DNA of 55,615 bases, from the NCBI GenBank assembly GCA_020073375.1, contig JAIQFG010000021.1, positions 1-55,615 on the forward strand, read 5' to 3'. Positions 34,942-43,441 of the stretch are shown here, piece after piece. This stretch comes from Terriglobia bacterium. Lineage in GTDB: Bacteria; Acidobacteriota; Terriglobia; Acidiferrales; UBA7541. The position numbers and the translations under genes are program-made. Position 1 is the stretch's first letter. Each line of letters begins with the position of its first letter. Under the pieces are notes generated by a model. It worked only from the letters and a program-made list of their open reading frames with translations. It was not told the origin of the DNA and made no database searches.

Positions 34942-36552
34942 TCAGGCTGGCAGCGGGGCACTCTCCAAGCGCGACATCCGGTAAAATCCCATCAGCACGG
35001 CGCCGGTCCCCCATAGCAGAACCACTAGCCACGTCAGGCCGCCCAGCACCGGAATGAGCCTGGCCACGTGCAGGATCAACAGCCCCAGAGCCATGCGGCC
35101 GATCGCGGCTCCGGTTTGGGTGGACGTCACGCCCAGAATCTTGTTTCCCAGCCAGGTGCCCACGAAAATTTGCGCCAGGTACAGGATCGGAGCATAGAGC
35201 AATGCGCCGGCCAGTCCCGCGGTTACGCCAATGAACAAGAGCAGGATTCCAAGCACGAACACAAAAATTCCCGAAATAAACGCCAGCGCCCCCACGCCCA
35301 GCGGCATCCCGATCGCGCCTGCTTCCCGCAGCGTGGTCCGGAAGAATCCGGGAAACACAGTGAGCAGCAGGATTCCGGCAAGCAGCGCCGCCCCGTAGCC
35401 GATGATTGCGTGGATCACCTGCCGCGCCGCCGAGCGCCTCGACCGGCCAACTTCCTGGGTAATTTCCGTTCGCATGGGGCTAGCCAGTTTGGCTCCCGCT
35501 GCCACCGACGGCTGCTGGCGGCCCATAAACGTCGCCGGCCCGTCGATTTCCGCCGTGGAAGCCACATCGAGATTTCCCCCGCGTATCCACACCTGCCCGC
35601 CGATAAATCCGTCCAGATCGCTCCTGCCGATCATTCCCATCAGATCGCGGTGGATCTTCCCCTCAAGGTCCGCCTCGCCGGCAAGAGCAATCATTCCGCC
35701 GCCAACGTTTCCGCCCGGCGTTACCGTGATGGAGCTGGCAAAAGCCGTGACATTTTTTCCGATCGAGCCTTGTAAGGTGGCGTGTTGCGAAAACACGCGA
35801 GCATTTCCGTCCACGGCGCCGTCGATCAGCGCCTGCCCGGCAAACGCGATGACGTCGCCGGTGACGTGGCCGGTCACGGTTAGCTCCCGGGTGAAAACAA
35901 TCAAGTCGCCTTCCACCGTGCCGTCAATGCGCACCGAAGGTCCGGTGGCAATCAAATCGTTGTGAATAGTTTCGCCGGACGGAACCAGGACGGCGCGCCC
36001 GCGCCGCACATCGGCCGCGCCGGCCGGTTGCGGCAGCGCCATCGCCACCAGCAGCGCCGGCAGAACCAGCGCGACGGCCGCGGGGCGCCGCAGCCGCCGC
36101 CTCACCAGCCCCAGCGCCAGGATCACTACCCCAAGCAAAGCTGCAATTTGTAGAATATCCACAAGATCACCCCAACCTTCCCAGAACGCCCCGCTGAACA
36201 GCATCATGCTCATCAGGTTCGTTCCGCCAAATCCCGCATTGTTTAATTGATCGAGCCAGGGACCAATGCCATCGTTCCACACCCAATAAGCGCCCGCGGC
36301 AAACGCCGCGAAGGCGAGCGACCAGACCCAGGACGGCGCGCTTCGGGCTTGCGAGCCAAGCAGCCGCGCCGGAACTAACTCGTCCTCCTCGGTCAATGCC
36401 CCTGCCAAAAATTTCGATTCATGTTCCAATGAGCGCAACAGCTCACGGCACGCGCCGCATTCCCGCGTATGCGAAAGCAGTTCCCGCGCACGCAAATCCT
36501 CCAGCTGGCCGTCCAGATAAAGCAGGCACGCCATCTCATCAAAATGAATCAT
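34942..36552 (-). CDS. Anti-sigma factor fused to a bactofilin-like beta-helix and membrane helices
   Basis: A 536-residue protein. The N-terminus has the zinc-binding anti-sigma pattern HTRECGAC (H28, C32, C35). Membrane helices follow at about 75-92, 133-150 and 158-178. Residues about 185-345 are a bactofilin (polymer-forming cytoskeletal) beta-helix, with repeated turns such as IDGTVEGDLIVF, TGHVTGDVIAF, IDGAVDGNARVF and LQGSIGKNVTAF. About five more membrane helices complete it (385-525). Its ATG overlaps the sigma gene stop by four bases (ATGA). Thus it should bind the ECF sigma; the beta-helix may lie in the periplasm or assemble on the membrane. The fusion is unusual. Confidence 0.88.
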   Translation of the reverse strand: MIHFDEMACLLYLDGQLEDLRARELLSHTRECGACRELLRSLEHESKFLAGALTEEDELVPARLLGSQARSAPSWVWSLAFAAFAAGAYWVWNDGIGPWLDQLNNAGFGGTNLMSMMLFSGAFWEGWGDLVDILQIAALLGVVILALGLVRRRLRRPAAVALVLPALLVAMALPQPAGAADVRRGRAVLVPSGETIHNDLIATGPSVRIDGTVEGDLIVFTRELTVTGHVTGDVIAFAGQALIDGAVDGNARVFSQHATLQGSIGKNVTAFASSITVTPGGNVGGGMIALAGEADLEGKIHRDLMGMIGRSDLDGFIGGQVWIRGGNLDVASTAEIDGPATFMGRQQPSVAAGAKLASPMRTEITQEVGRSRRSAARQVIHAIIGYGAALLAGILLLTVFPGFFRTTLREAGAIGMPLGVGALAFISGIFVFVLGILLLFIGVTAGLAGALLYAPILYLAQIFVGTWLGNKILGVTSTQTGAAIGRMALGLLILHVARLIPVLGGLTWLVVLLWGTGAVLMGFYRMSRLESAPLPA

Positions 36553-37166
36553 GCTGCCCCTCCGGCCGCGGCATTCGCCGCGCCGTGCCCTCCCAGGATG
36601 TCGCGCAACTGGTGGCGCGCCCTAAGCAGGACCACTCCCACGAAGGTGCGGCGCACGCCCAGCGTGTCGGCAATTTCGTCGTAACTCATCTCCGCGTAGT
36701 AGCGCAGGACCAGCGCCATGCGCGATCGCGTGGGCAGATGATCCAGCGCGCGGCGCACTTCCTGGCTGGTGTGCTTCTCAATCAACTGTTCCAGTTGGCC
36801 GGGGTCGGGATGCGCGAGCGGCATGTTTTCGACCTCTCCGGTTTCGAGGTCCTGCCGCACTTTTCTCCGCCGCAGCAGATCCCAGCAGTGATTCGCGGCC
36901 ACCGTATACAGCCACGCGCTGAACGGCCGACCGGGATCGTATTGCGAGAGCTTCTGCCGGACTTTAATGAAGATATCCATGGTGGCGTCTTCCGCGTCTT
37001 CGCGAGTGGGCATCGCTCGCCGGCAAAACCGGAATATGGCGGGCGCGTGGAGGCGATACAGTTCGCCCCACGCTTCCGCGTCTCCGGACTGCGCCCGGGC
37101 AATTTGCTCCCGGACGCCAGCTTGTTCCGCGGGGCTCATCCCCTCGGGATGTCTCCTCGCATCCAT
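36549..37166 (-). CDS. ECF-type RNA polymerase sigma factor
   Basis: The ATG at 37166 gives 205 residues; a TTG one codon earlier is possible. Sigma region 2 (about 30-100) has the LYRLHAPAIFRFCRR and DIFIKVRQKL segments with AWLYTVAANHCWDLLRRRK. Region 4 (about 145-195) ends YAEMSYDEIADTLGVRRTFV, a helix-turn-helix. The four-base overlap with the membrane anti-sigma gene gives a classic sigma/anti-sigma pair. It is divergent from the LVIVD gene (37418), which may be a target through the 250-bp gap; that is not shown. Confidence 0.94.
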   Translation of the reverse strand: MDARRHPEGMSPAEQAGVREQIARAQSGDAEAWGELYRLHAPAIFRFCRRAMPTREDAEDATMDIFIKVRQKLSQYDPGRPFSAWLYTVAANHCWDLLRRRKVRQDLETGEVENMPLAHPDPGQLEQLIEKHTSQEVRRALDHLPTRSRMALVLRYYAEMSYDEIADTLGVRRTFVGVVLLRARHQLRDILGGHGAANAAAGGAA

Positions 37167-37417
37167 CAATCTGTACGCATCGCTGAATTGAAATATTTCA
37201 TGTGTGAGCCAAGTTTTCGGGCCTCACAAAACCTGCTCCGACTCGCTGGGGCCAATGTATCAAATTCCACTTGTTCCCGGACGGCTGCTTCGGGTGTACA
37301 CTCCCAGTCCGGGAAACCCCCGCAGGACGCAAGATACGCCATATTTGGAATGAGTTCGCGCGAAATTGCCGCGCCGGAGTTTTCACGGCGCGCAGCCATT
37401 TTGAAACAGGAGGAACC

Positions 37418-38866
37418 ATGCCGCGTCGAGAGAACGCCCGCTGTATCCTGAGCATCGGTTTGTCGATTTTATTTCTGATGATCGGATTTGCAGGTGCGCC
37501 GGCCGCGGCGCAATCGCAGCCTGAGAGCAAGAACATGGAGCTGGTCGGCTATAGCGATTTGCAGGGACGCAGTGCTTATCAGCCCTCGATCCACAAGCAG
37601 GGCAATCGCTGGATTGCGTACATCGGCCATCACGGCGGCTCGGCGATGAATTCGCTCACCGGAAAAATGGAGGACAACGGGACGTCCATCGTGGACGTGA
37701 CCGATCCGAAGACCCCGAAATACCTGGCGCACATTCCGGGCGATCCTCGCGTGCCCGGCCCGGGAGAGACTGGCGGCGCGCAGATGACGCGCTTGTGCGA
37801 TGGAGCGACGCTGCCGCACGGAGATAAGAACAAGACTTATCTGTTGCGCACTCGGGGCACGAATTCTCACGAAATATGGGACGTCAGCGATCCGGCCAAG
37901 CCCAGCCGGCTCACTGTGGTGCTCAGCGGACTGGTAGATACGCACAAGAGCTGGTGGGAATGCGACAGCGGAATTGCCTTCCTTGTTTCGGGCAAGCCCG
38001 GCTGGCGCGCCAAGCGCATGATGCAGGTTTACGACTTGAGTGATCCGAGCGAGCCTATTTTCGTCCGCGATTTCGGACTGCCCGGCCAGGAGCCCGGCTC
38101 AACCGGCTTCCAGCCCATCGACATGCATGGAGCAATTTCCACCGGGCACGCGGGCAACCGCGTGTATGCAGGCTACGGCACTGCTCACGGGGGTATCTTC
38201 GAGATTCTGGATCGCGACAAATTGCTGAAAGGGCCCAAGGACCCCACCGAAGCGAATCTCGAATATCCAGTCATCGCCCGATTCGATATGCCGGATGAAG
38301 CGGGCTCTCACACGACCTACCCGCTCATCGGAATGGACGTTCCGGAATTCGCCAAGAACGGCGCGCAAGGAAAAAAGAATTTCCTGATTACGGTCGGTGA
38401 GTCTACAGACAACGAATGCCGCGCGCCCCGCCAGATCATGCGCATCTTCGACATTTCGGAAGAGTCCCATCCGATCGGCATTTCCACATGGACGGTTCCG
38501 GAAGCAAGCGGCAATTTCTGCAGCCGCGGCGGACGGTTCGGCACGCATTCCACCAACGAAAGCATGTCCCCGATCTATTACAAGAAGATCATCTTCGTCG
38601 CGCACTTCAACGCCGGCGTGCGCGCGGTGGACATTCGCGATCCGTTTCACCCCACTGAAGCCGGCTACTACATTCCTGCCGTCAACGCCAACACGGACAA
38701 ACGCTGCGTTGGCACCGGCGACAACCAGAAATGCAAAATCGCCGTCCAGACCAACAACGTGGAACTGGACGACCGCGGGTACATCTACATCGTGGACCGC
38801 GCCAACACGGGCATGCACATTTTGCAGCTCACCGGCGACGCCAGGAAAATCGCGAATCTGCCGTAA
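37418..38866 (+). CDS. Exported LVIVD-repeat protein
   Basis: A 482-residue protein; ATG at 37418 preceded by AGGAGGA, then a Sec signal peptide ending near AAAQ. The mature protein has repeats of the LVIVD type (for example IVDVTDPKTPKYLAHI, IWDVSDPAKPSRL, VYDLSDPSEPIFV, IFDISEESHPI, AVDIRDPFHPTEAGY), a beta-propeller. Several histidines and cysteines suggest a metal site. It is followed by the exported protein at 38869 in the same direction. The function is not known. Confidence 0.85.
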   Translation: MPRRENARCILSIGLSILFLMIGFAGAPAAAQSQPESKNMELVGYSDLQGRSAYQPSIHKQGNRWIAYIGHHGGSAMNSLTGKMEDNGTSIVDVTDPKTPKYLAHIPGDPRVPGPGETGGAQMTRLCDGATLPHGDKNKTYLLRTRGTNSHEIWDVSDPAKPSRLTVVLSGLVDTHKSWWECDSGIAFLVSGKPGWRAKRMMQVYDLSDPSEPIFVRDFGLPGQEPGSTGFQPIDMHGAISTGHAGNRVYAGYGTAHGGIFEILDRDKLLKGPKDPTEANLEYPVIARFDMPDEAGSHTTYPLIGMDVPEFAKNGAQGKKNFLITVGESTDNECRAPRQIMRIFDISEESHPIGISTWTVPEASGNFCSRGGRFGTHSTNESMSPIYYKKIIFVAHFNAGVRAVDIRDPFHPTEAGYYIPAVNANTDKRCVGTGDNQKCKIAVQTNNVELDDRGYIYIVDRANTGMHILQLTGDARKIANLP

Positions 38867-38868
38867 AC

Positions 38869-39687
38869 ATGGGCGGCCAAGGGCGAATTCCGGGCAGCAT
38901 AATCCTTTCCGTTTTATGGATCGGAATTGCGCTGGTATTTCCGGTGTCCGGAAAATCTCGGCAATCCGCACAACAAAACGCGCGGTCTGCCGCCGGGAAG
39001 CACAAAGCCGGCGAGAATGCGCACGACTTGACCGGCGTATGGGATACGCAGAACCCGCGCGGATTTCAGCCGAATACGGCTGCCTTTCCCGGCGAGGTTC
39101 CTCCGCTCACGCCCCGGGGGCAGCAGCAATTTGAGGCCACGCGCCCCGCGTACGGGCCGCGCGCCGTTCCCGATTCCACCGATCCCGTGAATCCCACCAA
39201 ACTGGGCGCGCACGGATGTTATCCGCCAGGCGTGCCGCGGATATATCTGCATCCGGTTCCCATGGAAATTATTCAGATTCCGGGACGCGTGTTTTTGCGG
39301 TTCGAGTTCGATCACCTGCTGCGCGAAATCTGGACCGACGGCCGCGGCCATCCCAGCGATTGGAATCCAACGTACATGGGGCACTCGATCGGCAAGTGGG
39401 AGGGAGACACGTTCGTGGTGGACACCGTGGGATTCAATGACAAAACGTGGCTCGACCGGCTGGGCCACCGCCATAGCGAGGATTTGCATGTCGTCGAACG
39501 ATTTCGCCGCGTCGATCATGACACCCTGCAGGACGACATCACCATGGAAGACCCGAAAACATTTACCAGGCCGTGGAAGACGAAGGTGATTTTCGCGCTG
39601 CGTCCGGATTGGGAAATTCTGGAACACGCTTGCGCGGACAATGCGAATTTTGACGAGAATTTGCAGATGCAGGGGCAGGGGAAGTAG
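38869..39687 (+). CDS. Exported hypothetical protein, DUF6152-associated (paralogue of 1075-2022)
   Basis: The ATG at 38869 lies just after the LVIVD stop and gives 272 residues with an N-terminal hydrophobic segment (about 9-24). The body repeats the pattern of the protein at 1075: DGRGHPSDWNP, SIGKW, FVVDTVGFN, the WLDRLGHRHSED block, RRVDHD, and EDPKTFTRPW. It is followed, after a repeat, by a DUF6152 gene (39917). The order here is inverted relative to the pair at 544 and 1075. Function unknown. Confidence 0.75.
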   Translation: MGGQGRIPGSIILSVLWIGIALVFPVSGKSRQSAQQNARSAAGKHKAGENAHDLTGVWDTQNPRGFQPNTAAFPGEVPPLTPRGQQQFEATRPAYGPRAVPDSTDPVNPTKLGAHGCYPPGVPRIYLHPVPMEIIQIPGRVFLRFEFDHLLREIWTDGRGHPSDWNPTYMGHSIGKWEGDTFVVDTVGFNDKTWLDRLGHRHSEDLHVVERFRRVDHDTLQDDITMEDPKTFTRPWKTKVIFALRPDWEILEHACADNANFDENLQMQGQGK

Positions 39688-39737
39688 GCGCGCGCCTCCC
39701 TTAGGCTCAAATGGGTGGATACGCTAGCGGAACTTCA

Positions 39738-39886
39738 AAAAATTTAACACAGAGAACACAGAGGGCACAGAGAAGTGCAGAGAAGAAGAAGGAAACAGGG
39801 ATCTCTGCATGCTCCATTACCCACTGTTCCCCGGCGACCCGGTCCTCTCCATGGGTTTTCTCAGTGTCTTCTGTGTTAAGTTTTTC
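39738..39886. repeat. Inverted repeat rich in ACACAGAG units
   Basis: The left arm (AATTTAACACAGAGAACACA then GAGGGCACAGAG) and the right arm (its imperfect reverse complement at 39856-39885, ending CTGTGTTAAGTTTTT) flank about 80 bp. It lies between the paralogue and DUF6152 gene. Its sequence is unlike the GTAG/CTAC elements. It may be a small non-autonomous element. Confidence 0.65.
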
Positions 39887-39916
39887 TTTGACGCGAATCG
39901 CGCATAAGGAGGCGGC

Positions 39917-40294
39917 GTGACCCGAACTCTAATTCGCTGGATGGTCGCAGGCCTACTCCTGGTGTTCTATCAGGGCGCAGTCTGCGCGCATCACGGCACC
40001 GCCGCCTACGACATGGAGAAATCGCTGACCCTCAAGGGCGTGGTCATAAGCTACGAATTCATCAACCCGCACGCCGAAATTCGCGTGGCCGTCACCGACG
40101 ACGCAGGCCACACCGTAAACTGGCTCGCCGAAACCAATAATCCGAACCGCCTGGCGCGCCGCGGATGGAGCCGCAACACGTTGAAACCGGGCGACGCCAT
40201 TACCATCATCGGCAACCCGGTGAAGAGCGGCGCCCCAGATCTGCGCCTCACCAAAGTCGTTCTGGCCAATGGGACCGAATTAGACCCGCTCTAG
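39917..40294 (+). CDS. Exported DUF6152 family protein (copy 2)
   Basis: GTG at 39917 with AAGGAGG upstream; 125 residues. The signal peptide ends near AVCA and the mature protein starts HHGTAAYDMEKS, followed by KGVVISYEFINPHAEI and WLAETNNP, the pattern of the copy at 544. It is preceded by the exported paralogue and LVIVD protein in the same direction, so the three may be one operon, although the repeat at 39738 intervenes. Confidence 0.85.
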   Translation: MTRTLIRWMVAGLLLVFYQGAVCAHHGTAAYDMEKSLTLKGVVISYEFINPHAEIRVAVTDDAGHTVNWLAETNNPNRLARRGWSRNTLKPGDAITIIGNPVKSGAPDLRLTKVVLANGTELDPL

Positions 40295-40326
40295 CCAAGT
40301 TGGACGACCTGTGGCAAACTTTGCTC

Positions 40327-40443
40327 ATGGGAAACAAAGACGCACGAGGCCGTGAAAAGAAGAAACCGAAGAAGAAAGAACCCACGCGGGCCGAGCTCAA
40401 CCGGCCTGTTCCGCGAATTGTAAAAGAAACCCCAAAAACGTAG
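40327..40443 (+). CDS. Small basic lysine-rich protein
   Basis: A 38-residue frame: MGNKDARGREKKKPKKKE, then a short acidic-basic tail. The ATG at 40327 has no clear ribosome-binding site. Short basic proteins with this start pattern (MGNKD.RGREKKKPKK) occur in other bacteria to my knowledge, so I include it. It could be an RNA-binding peptide, but this is not shown. It ends just before a hairpin element. Confidence 0.55.
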   Translation: MGNKDARGREKKKPKKKEPTRAELNRPVPRIVKETPKT

Positions 40444-40457
40444 CGGCTGCCTGTCAA

Positions 40458-40534
40458 TGGCACGGGCTTCAGCCTGTGGGTTTAAATTCTGCCCATTCAA
40501 AAAGTAACCCCATAGGCTGAAGCCTGTGCTACTG
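40458..40534. repeat. GTAG/CTAC-type hairpin element, core type A
   Basis: The left arm GGCACGGGCTTCAGCCTGTG and the right arm ATAGGCTGAAGCCTGTGCTAC are inverted, with a centre of about 30 bp. It lies at the convergent junction between the small basic protein and the crotonase gene. Confidence 0.85.
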
Positions 40535-40537
40535 GAA

Positions 40538-41317
40538 CTACTTTCCCGTCCATTTCGGCTGACGCTTGTTCAGGAACGCGTCCATGCCTTCGCGGAAGTC
40601 CCCGCTCTGGTAGCACATGAGGATCAGGTCGCGATCTTCTCCGGGAATCATTCGTTCCTTGATGCGGCGCAGCGCCTCTTTTGTGGCGCGCAGCGTGAGC
40701 GGCGCGTGAGACGCCACGGTTCGCGCAAGTTCGTCCGCGCGCCGCTGCAAACTTTCGTAATCCGGTAAAATTTCATTGAGTAATCCGATCTTGCCGGCCT
40801 CCTCCGCCTCGATCAGCCGCGCGGTAAAAATAATGTCCTTCACGCGCGCCGGCCCCAGCAGCGAAACCAGCCGTGTGTAATTCGCAATCGAAAGGCAGTT
40901 GCCCAGCGTGCGGCTGATGGGCACGCCAAAGCGCGCGTCAGCCGTGCCGATGCGCAGGTCGCAGCAGCCCGCAATCGTGAATCCGCCGCCGGTGCACGCC
41001 CCGCCGATCGCGGCGATCGTGGGCACGGGGCAGGTTTCCAGCGCGCTGACCGTGCGCTCGATGCGCGCTTCGTAGCCCATCACGTCTTCGCCCGAGGAAA
41101 ATTCCCGGAACTGCGAAATGTCCGTGCCCGCGGCGAACGCTTTCCCTCCCGCGCCGGTCAGCACCAGCGCCTTTACGGAGGAATCTTTTCCGATTTGCGT
41201 GCAAATTTCCCGAAGCCGCTCGTACATTGCAAAAGTGAACGAATTTCGCGCCTGCGGCCGGTTGAACGTGATGCGTCCGATGTCGTCGTGAATTTCGTAG
41301 AGGAGTTCTTCGCTCAT
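40538..41317 (-). CDS. Enoyl-CoA hydratase/isomerase (crotonase) family protein lacking both catalytic Glu
   Basis: A 259-residue crotonase-fold protein. The oxyanion-hole segments KAFAAGTDISQF and AAIGGACTGGGF fit the family. The two glutamates needed for hydration are not seen: the GGGxE position is GGGFT (T114), and the FGxPE position is GVPIS (I134). So it is unlikely to hydrate enoyl-CoA; it may be another crotonase (isomerase, hydrolase, decarboxylase or a binding protein). Its ATG overlaps the stop of the CoA-transferase by four bases, so the two should act together on one acyl-CoA. Confidence 0.85.
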   Translation of the reverse strand: MSEELLYEIHDDIGRITFNRPQARNSFTFAMYERLREICTQIGKDSSVKALVLTGAGGKAFAAGTDISQFREFSSGEDVMGYEARIERTVSALETCPVPTIAAIGGACTGGGFTIAGCCDLRIGTADARFGVPISRTLGNCLSIANYTRLVSLLGPARVKDIIFTARLIEAEEAGKIGLLNEILPDYESLQRRADELARTVASHAPLTLRATKEALRRIKERMIPGEDRDLILMCYQSGDFREGMDAFLNKRQPKWTGK

Positions 41318-42561
41318 CGGGTGTTTGCCTTTGCCGTGCCGGAAATTTTTATGGCGCCTTGCGCGGCCATTTCGTCGGCTTCGGCGTCCGAGAATCCGTG
41401 CTCGCGAAGCACCTCGCGCGTGTGCTCGCCGAGCACGGGCGCCGCGCGCCGCACCGCTCCCGGTGTCTCAGAAAATTTGATGGGCAACCCCAGCGACGGC
41501 ACGAGCCCGGCCACGGGATGAGTCGTCTCAACGATCATTTCCCTTGCCAAAGCCTGCGGATCGGCGTGCATCTGCGCGATATTCAGCACCGGTCCTGCGG
41601 GCACACCGGCTTGGTCCAAGCGGCGCAGCCATTCATCCGAAGTGCGCAATTTAAATAGCGGCGTCAGCGCCGCCTGCAGCGCCGGCAAATTGCGCATCCG
41701 GTCGGCGTTGGCGGCAAAGCGAGGATCGTTCGCCAGTTCCGGAGCTTCGAGCGCTTCGATCAGCCGCAGCCAATTTGCCTGGTTCGCCGCGCCCACGGTG
41801 ATCCAGCCGTCGGAGGCGGGAAACGCCTGATAGGGCGCATTCAGCGGATGTGCGGTGCCCATCGGCCCCGGCGCCTGCCCAGTGGCAAAGCAGATCGCCG
41901 ATTGCCAGTACGTAAATACAATGCCCGCCTCAAACAGGGAAGTGTCCACCAGTTGACCCGCGCCCGTGGACGCGCGCGATTGCAGCGCGGCCAGCACGCC
42001 CACGCACGCCAGAATTCCGGCGGTAATGTCCGTGACGGGCGCGCCGATTTTCATCGGCGGGCAGCCCGGCCCTTCGCCCGTGATGCTCATGAGCCCGCTC
42101 ATGCCCTGGGCCACCAGATCGAAGCCGCCGCGGTCGGCGTATGGCCCGGTCCGCCCAAATCCTGAAATCGAGCAATAGACGAGCCGCGGATTCAGCGCGT
42201 GCACGGCGTCGTAGCCGAATCCCATGCGCTCCATCGTGCCGCTGCGGTAATTTTCGATCAGCACGTCCGCGTCCTGCAACAGCCGCGATAGAACCTTCCG
42301 CCCCGCCTCCGTCTTCAGGTCGAGAGCGATGCCGCGCTTGTTGCGGTTCATGATCAGGAACGCAGCCGATTCCTCGGAAATGGTCGGCGGCACCATGCGG
42401 CGCGAGTCGTCCCCGCCTGGAAATTTTTCCACTTTGATGACGTCCGCGCCCATGTCGGCGAGCAGCATCGAACAGGTCGGCCCCGCCATGATCTGCGAGA
42501 GATCGATGACCTTGAGGCCGGTGAGCGGCCCTTGCGATTTTCGTTTCTCGACGTTTCCCAT
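41314..42561 (-). CDS. CaiB/BaiF (class III) CoA-transferase
   Basis: About 415 residues from the ATG at 42561 (MGNVEKRKSQ). Motifs: LTGLKVIDLSQIMAGPT, LLADMGADVIKVE, NRNKRGIALDL, IENYRSGTMERMGFG, and GGFDLVAQ with the catalytic aspartate at D148. It moves CoA between carboxylic acids. It overlaps the crotonase gene by four bases (ATGA). Which acid is used is not shown; carnitine, oxalate and bile acid families share the fold. Confidence 0.92.
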   Translation of the reverse strand: MGNVEKRKSQGPLTGLKVIDLSQIMAGPTCSMLLADMGADVIKVEKFPGGDDSRRMVPPTISEESAAFLIMNRNKRGIALDLKTEAGRKVLSRLLQDADVLIENYRSGTMERMGFGYDAVHALNPRLVYCSISGFGRTGPYADRGGFDLVAQGMSGLMSITGEGPGCPPMKIGAPVTDITAGILACVGVLAALQSRASTGAGQLVDTSLFEAGIVFTYWQSAICFATGQAPGPMGTAHPLNAPYQAFPASDGWITVGAANQANWLRLIEALEAPELANDPRFAANADRMRNLPALQAALTPLFKLRTSDEWLRRLDQAGVPAGPVLNIAQMHADPQALAREMIVETTHPVAGLVPSLGLPIKFSETPGAVRRAAPVLGEHTREVLREHGFSDAEADEMAAQGAIKISGTAKANTR

Positions 42562-42660
42562 GCCCGGCCTTTCTTGGTTTTTTCCTTCCAGCAATACTAT
42601 CCTTCCGCGCTGAGAAGGCCAAGACTTGGCCAGCAGTTGCGGGAAAATTCCCCGCTCAGA

Positions 42661-43329
42661 TTATTTTCTCTGGTCGATCCGCACAAGGTAGCTCACCAGT
42701 TCCATCGAGGAATTTTCCATCTCCACGTCGAAATTCTCGACTTTGCTGGTGAAATAGTTGTAGCACCACACGGCCGGCACGGCGACGAGCAAACCTAGCG
42801 CGGTCGTGACCAAGGCTTCGGAAATTCCCGAGGCGACGCTCGTGATTCCCGCTCCCCGCGCGGGGCCTGAGGCGCGGAAGGCGTTCATGATTCCCACTAC
42901 GGTGCCGAACAGGCCTACGAACGGGGCCGTCGAGCCGATTGTCGCCAGGCCGCTCAAGCCGCTCTTCAATTCCGCGTGGATCGTGGCGATCGAACGGTCC
43001 AGGCCGCGCTCGGCCGCATCGATGAGTTCGGTGCGCGAAGCATGCGACGGGGCCGACCGGAATTCCGTCAGCCCCGTCGCGACCATCGCGGCGATGTGGC
43101 TCTTGCGGTTTTGTCCCGCGACGGAGATCGCCTCATCGAGTTTTCCCTTTTCAAGCACGGGGGTAACTTGATTCACGAACAGCACCGACTGATGCCGCGC
43201 CGCGCGGTAACGCAGCCCGCGCTCGGCCGCCACGCAAATCGAAATCACCGACATCAGGAGCAGCATGAGTACCACACCCTTGGCCGTCCAGCTCATCGCA
43301 TGAAGCATGCCCATCAGGTTCCAGTCCAT
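42661..43329 (-). CDS. MotA/TolQ/ExbB proton-channel family protein
   Basis: A 222-residue protein with three membrane helices; ATG at 43329 after GGAGGCG. The second and third helices have GLATIGSTAPFVGLFGTVVG and ALVTTALGLLVAVPAVWCYN, the TolQ/ExbB signature. It would couple proton flow to an outer membrane task. No ExbD/TolR gene follows, as is usual; the downstream gene is the CoA-transferase and the window contains none elsewhere. It may use a partner encoded elsewhere. Confidence 0.9.
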   Translation of the reverse strand: MDWNLMGMLHAMSWTAKGVVLMLLLMSVISICVAAERGLRYRAARHQSVLFVNQVTPVLEKGKLDEAISVAGQNRKSHIAAMVATGLTEFRSAPSHASRTELIDAAERGLDRSIATIHAELKSGLSGLATIGSTAPFVGLFGTVVGIMNAFRASGPARGAGITSVASGISEALVTTALGLLVAVPAVWCYNYFTSKVENFDVEMENSSMELVSYLVRIDQRK

Positions 43330-43441
43330 GGACGCCTCCTCGCGGCGCGCAAAATGTGATTGCTGGGTCTATAGACACCAGTGCGGGAAATTTGTTCCGG
43401 TCCCTGGAAATCCAAATTCGAGGGGGAAGAAGCAATTCCAA

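Noticed and set aside
36396..37451. A 351-codon plus-strand frame over the sigma/anti-sigma genes
   Set aside because: It has no motif and crosses a divergent promoter region; the minus-strand sigma factor is certain.
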